From the NCBI GenBank assembly GCA_013698305.1, contig JACCVC010000302.1:1-7288 (forward strand): a DNA stretch of 7,288 nt, in the 5' to 3' direction. The position numbers and the translations under genes were made by a program. The notes under the pieces were generated by a model that saw only the letters and a list, made by a program, of their open reading frames with translations, had not been told where the DNA came from and made no database searches. This document shows positions 5,702-7,288 of this stretch, in pieces. Within the stretch, counting starts at the first letter, position 1, and every line of letters begins with the position of its first letter. This DNA is from Chloroflexia bacterium. Its GTDB lineage: Bacteria > Chloroflexota > Chloroflexia > Thermomicrobiales > UBA6265.

Positions 5702-6910
5702 ATGAGGCATGGCGTCCGCCCAGGTGCGATGGCGCTGCTGCTCGTGGGCACGCTCGGCATCTCAACCGGCTTCGGGATGGTGTTGTTGCTGCCGCTTTAC
5801 GTTCAGGAACTCGGTGGCGACGAGGCGAACTTCGGGGTGATCCTCGCGTCGGCCACCGTAACGGCGGTGGTTTGCATCGGCACGCTGATCCGCTACCCGG
5901 ACATGCTGCGGCCGCACACGGTGGTTGCGCTGGCGATAGTGATCTACGCGTCTGGCGTCCTTGGCGCGGCCCTTGTCACGGAAAGCTGGACACCCCTGAT
6001 CGGTGTGGGCGTGCTACTCGGCACCGCCTGGGCGGTGGTGTACACGGCAACGCCGATGGTGATGAGCGAGATGGTCACCGACGACGGTAGAACGACCTAC
6101 TTCGGCTATCTCACCGGTACCCAACAAATCGGAATTGGTTCAGGACCGGTGACTGCCGGGTTGCTGATAGACGCTGGGATCGGTTTGCGTGGCGTGTTCA
6201 CGATCGCGGGCGTGATCTGCCTGTTTGCGGCCATTGCTACGTTGCTCGTTGGGAGGCTCACACCGGATTCCAAGCGTTCTCAGCGCAATGAGAACGACGA
6301 TCCTACAGTCACCATCGGCTTCAGCGCCGCGCTGCGTCGAATCGTGGGGTCGGAAGCCATCTATTCACTGGTTATCATCTTCCTGTTTGCGTGCCTCTTC
6401 ACGTCGATGACCCAGTTCCAGGCTACATTTGCCTCCGCCAGGGGCCTGGATTACGCGTTCTTCTTCGTCAGCTACACCGTTGCCGTCATCTTCTCCAGGT
6501 TTGTGCTTGCCGGGTTCGCTGGTCGTTTCGATACGCAACTGGTAATCGCTGTCTCGGTGAGCGTGACGGCCGTGGCCACCGCGTCATTCCTTCTTGTCGG
6601 ATCCAGTACTGTCTTATACGCGCTCGCGGCGTTGTGCCTGGGATTGGGCTACGGCTTGGCCCTCCCGACCGCGCAGGCGCAGGCCGTAAATGTCTCCGGG
6701 GAGGCGGTGAGACCGAGGGTGCTGCCGATGGCCGGACTATTCTTCCAGACGGCGATCCTGGCTTTTCCGCTCGTCGCCGGCGCGGTTATCTCCGGATTCG
6801 GCTATGAGGCGCTGTTCGCTGTGCTCGTCGGTCTTGCCCTGATACAGGTGGTGATTGTCTGGTGGCGGCTGTGGGCGAAGCGGCGCTCTGGTGAAATCTC
6901 GTGGGGTTGA
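5702..6910 (+). CDS. MFS family transporter (12 transmembrane helices)
   Basis: The 402-residue protein is a major facilitator superfamily permease, an inner-membrane secondary transporter. I count twelve hydrophobic helices at roughly 8-33, 43-63, 72-92, 98-121, 134-158, 163-184, 218-240, 250-272, 278-300, 302-325, 341-363 and 367-389. A polar loop at 185-217 splits the two halves. The helix 2-3 loop, where MFS motif A (GxLaDrxGRR) is expected, is degenerate (IRYPDMLRPH). The corresponding loop in the second half (GFAGRFDTQ, 271-279) is closer to it. A very good ribosome site, AAGGAGG (5687-5693), is 8 bases before the ATG. The divergent LysR gene and shared operator suggest inducible expression. 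Sugar or drug efflux, or uptake, are all possible, and the substrate cannot be told from sequence. It converges on a possible small gene after a gap of 27 bases. Confidence 0.92.
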   Translation: MRHGVRPGAMALLLVGTLGISTGFGMVLLLPLYVQELGGDEANFGVILASATVTAVVCIGTLIRYPDMLRPHTVVALAIVIYASGVLGAALVTESWTPLIGVGVLLGTAWAVVYTATPMVMSEMVTDDGRTTYFGYLTGTQQIGIGSGPVTAGLLIDAGIGLRGVFTIAGVICLFAAIATLLVGRLTPDSKRSQRNENDDPTVTIGFSAALRRIVGSEAIYSLVIIFLFACLFTSMTQFQATFASARGLDYAFFFVSYTVAVIFSRFVLAGFAGRFDTQLVIAVSVSVTAVATASFLLVGSSTVLYALAALCLGLGYGLALPTAQAQAVNVSGEAVRPRVLPMAGLFFQTAILAFPLVAGAVISGFGYEALFAVLVGLALIQVVIVWWRLWAKRRSGEISWG

Positions 6911-6937
6911 GTTCGTTTAAGAGAGGAACCGAGACCG

Positions 6938-7180
6938 TCAGAACCAGTTGAGAATCAGGTTCAGCAGAATCGTCAGGACGATGGAGGCGAGGATCGACAG
7001 CAGGAGGCAACCGGGCAAGCATCCGTAGACCTGCACCCGACCGGCCCGGGGTTCCCGTGGTCCGAAAAGCGATCTTATATGGTGGATACACTCCTTGCAC
7101 GCTCGTTCTGAATCGTGGAATGGCAACCTCGCCCGTGATGTCCGCCGACGTGCGTCATCGTCAGGCAATCGATGTGCCAT
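6938..7180 (-). CDS. Possible small cysteine-containing membrane protein
   Basis: The open frame encodes 80 residues. Only the last 32 look like a protein: VQVYGCLPGCLLLSILASIV, followed by LTILLNLILNWF. This is a CxxxC-like lead (Cys53, Cys57) into one strong transmembrane helix ending at the C-terminus. It resembles short single-helix proteins that I associate with Chloroflexota and related GC-rich genomes, but I cannot name a family. The first 48 residues are Arg-rich and look like non-coding translation. The ATG at 7180 has no ribosome site, and the true start may be the GTG at 7036, giving 32 residues. It converges with the MFS gene. Function is unknown, and the gene could be spurious. 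Confidence 0.42.
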   Translation of the reverse strand: MAHRLPDDDARRRTSRARLPFHDSERACKECIHHIRSLFGPREPRAGRVQVYGCLPGCLLLSILASIVLTILLNLILNWF

Positions 7181-7243
7181 CTGGGCTGGTGGCGGATGCC
7201 GCGACGTGAGTGGACCTGTCAGAAAATCGAGCCGTGCCAGCTA

Positions 7244-7272
7244 TTCCCAATTGTGGCCTTCATCCGTATAAT
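7244..7272 (+). promoter_or_regulatory. Strong outward-facing promoter at the window end
   Basis: TTCCCA (7244-7249, 4 of 6) and a perfect TATAAT (7267-7272) are separated by 17 bases. Transcription would start near 7279 and run out of the window into an unseen plus-strand gene. I see nothing else in 7181-7288. Confidence 0.5.
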
Positions 7273-7288
7273 CACGGGTGGGACCATT

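Noticed and set aside
6938..6966. GAACC/GGTTC inverted repeat after the MFS gene as a terminator
   Set aside because: The stem is only 5 bp with a 12-base loop and no T run.

Overview
The window is GC-rich bacterial chromosomal DNA with tightly packed genes on both strands. It carries carbohydrate-scavenging and accessory functions of the kind found in Chloroflexota (for example Thermomicrobia-like lineages) or Actinomycetota. The taxonomic guess rests only on base composition and on the flavour of the proteins, so it is weak. I see no rRNA, tRNA, CRISPR array, transposase, integrase or replication gene.

Positions 43-2953 hold a two-gene plus-strand unit. The first gene is a full-length glycoside hydrolase family 127 enzyme (beta-L-arabinofuranosidase type) with its Glu/Cys zinc and nucleophile residues intact. 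Three bases later begins a double-domain GNAT acetyltransferase gene. It is broken by one extra base near 2779-2785, so the acetyl-CoA motif and the C-terminal end (to 2953) lie in another frame. A terminator-like hairpin, embedded in a REP-like sequence, follows at about 2961-2999.

Positions 3068-4505 hold a toxin-antitoxin module with its own promoter. An antitoxin with a helix-turn-helix and a Xre/MbcA/ParS-like C-terminal domain overlaps by 23 bases a RES-domain toxin, the family that consumes NAD+. The toxin keeps the family Arg and Glu, but the position where the family Ser is expected reads Ala.

Immediately after the toxin stop, 4502-4591 is a 30-codon relic of the 3' end of a second GH127 gene. 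It matches the end of the intact GH127 gene through the stop codon, with 61 of 68 bases identical in its best part. The GNAT plus toxin-antitoxin segment therefore lies between two direct copies of one gene end, suggesting insertion, or duplication followed by decay. A 13-bp inverted repeat at 4573-4607 then separates the toxin from the convergent LysR gene.

Positions 4604-6910 hold a divergent regulator/transporter pair: a LysR-type regulator (minus strand) and a 12-helix MFS transporter (plus strand). Between them is a perfect 10+10 palindrome with a LysR-type T-N11-A core, about 65 bases before the inferred transporter start of transcription. Expression of the transporter is probably LysR-controlled. 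The last 378 bases hold a possible minus-strand small membrane protein and a strong outward-facing promoter (TATAAT) for a gene beyond the window.

Most of the window is recognisable. The observations most worth following are the GH127 gene-end duplication bracketing the toxin-antitoxin cargo, the substituted RES residue, the frameshifted acetyltransferase, and the LysR operator.
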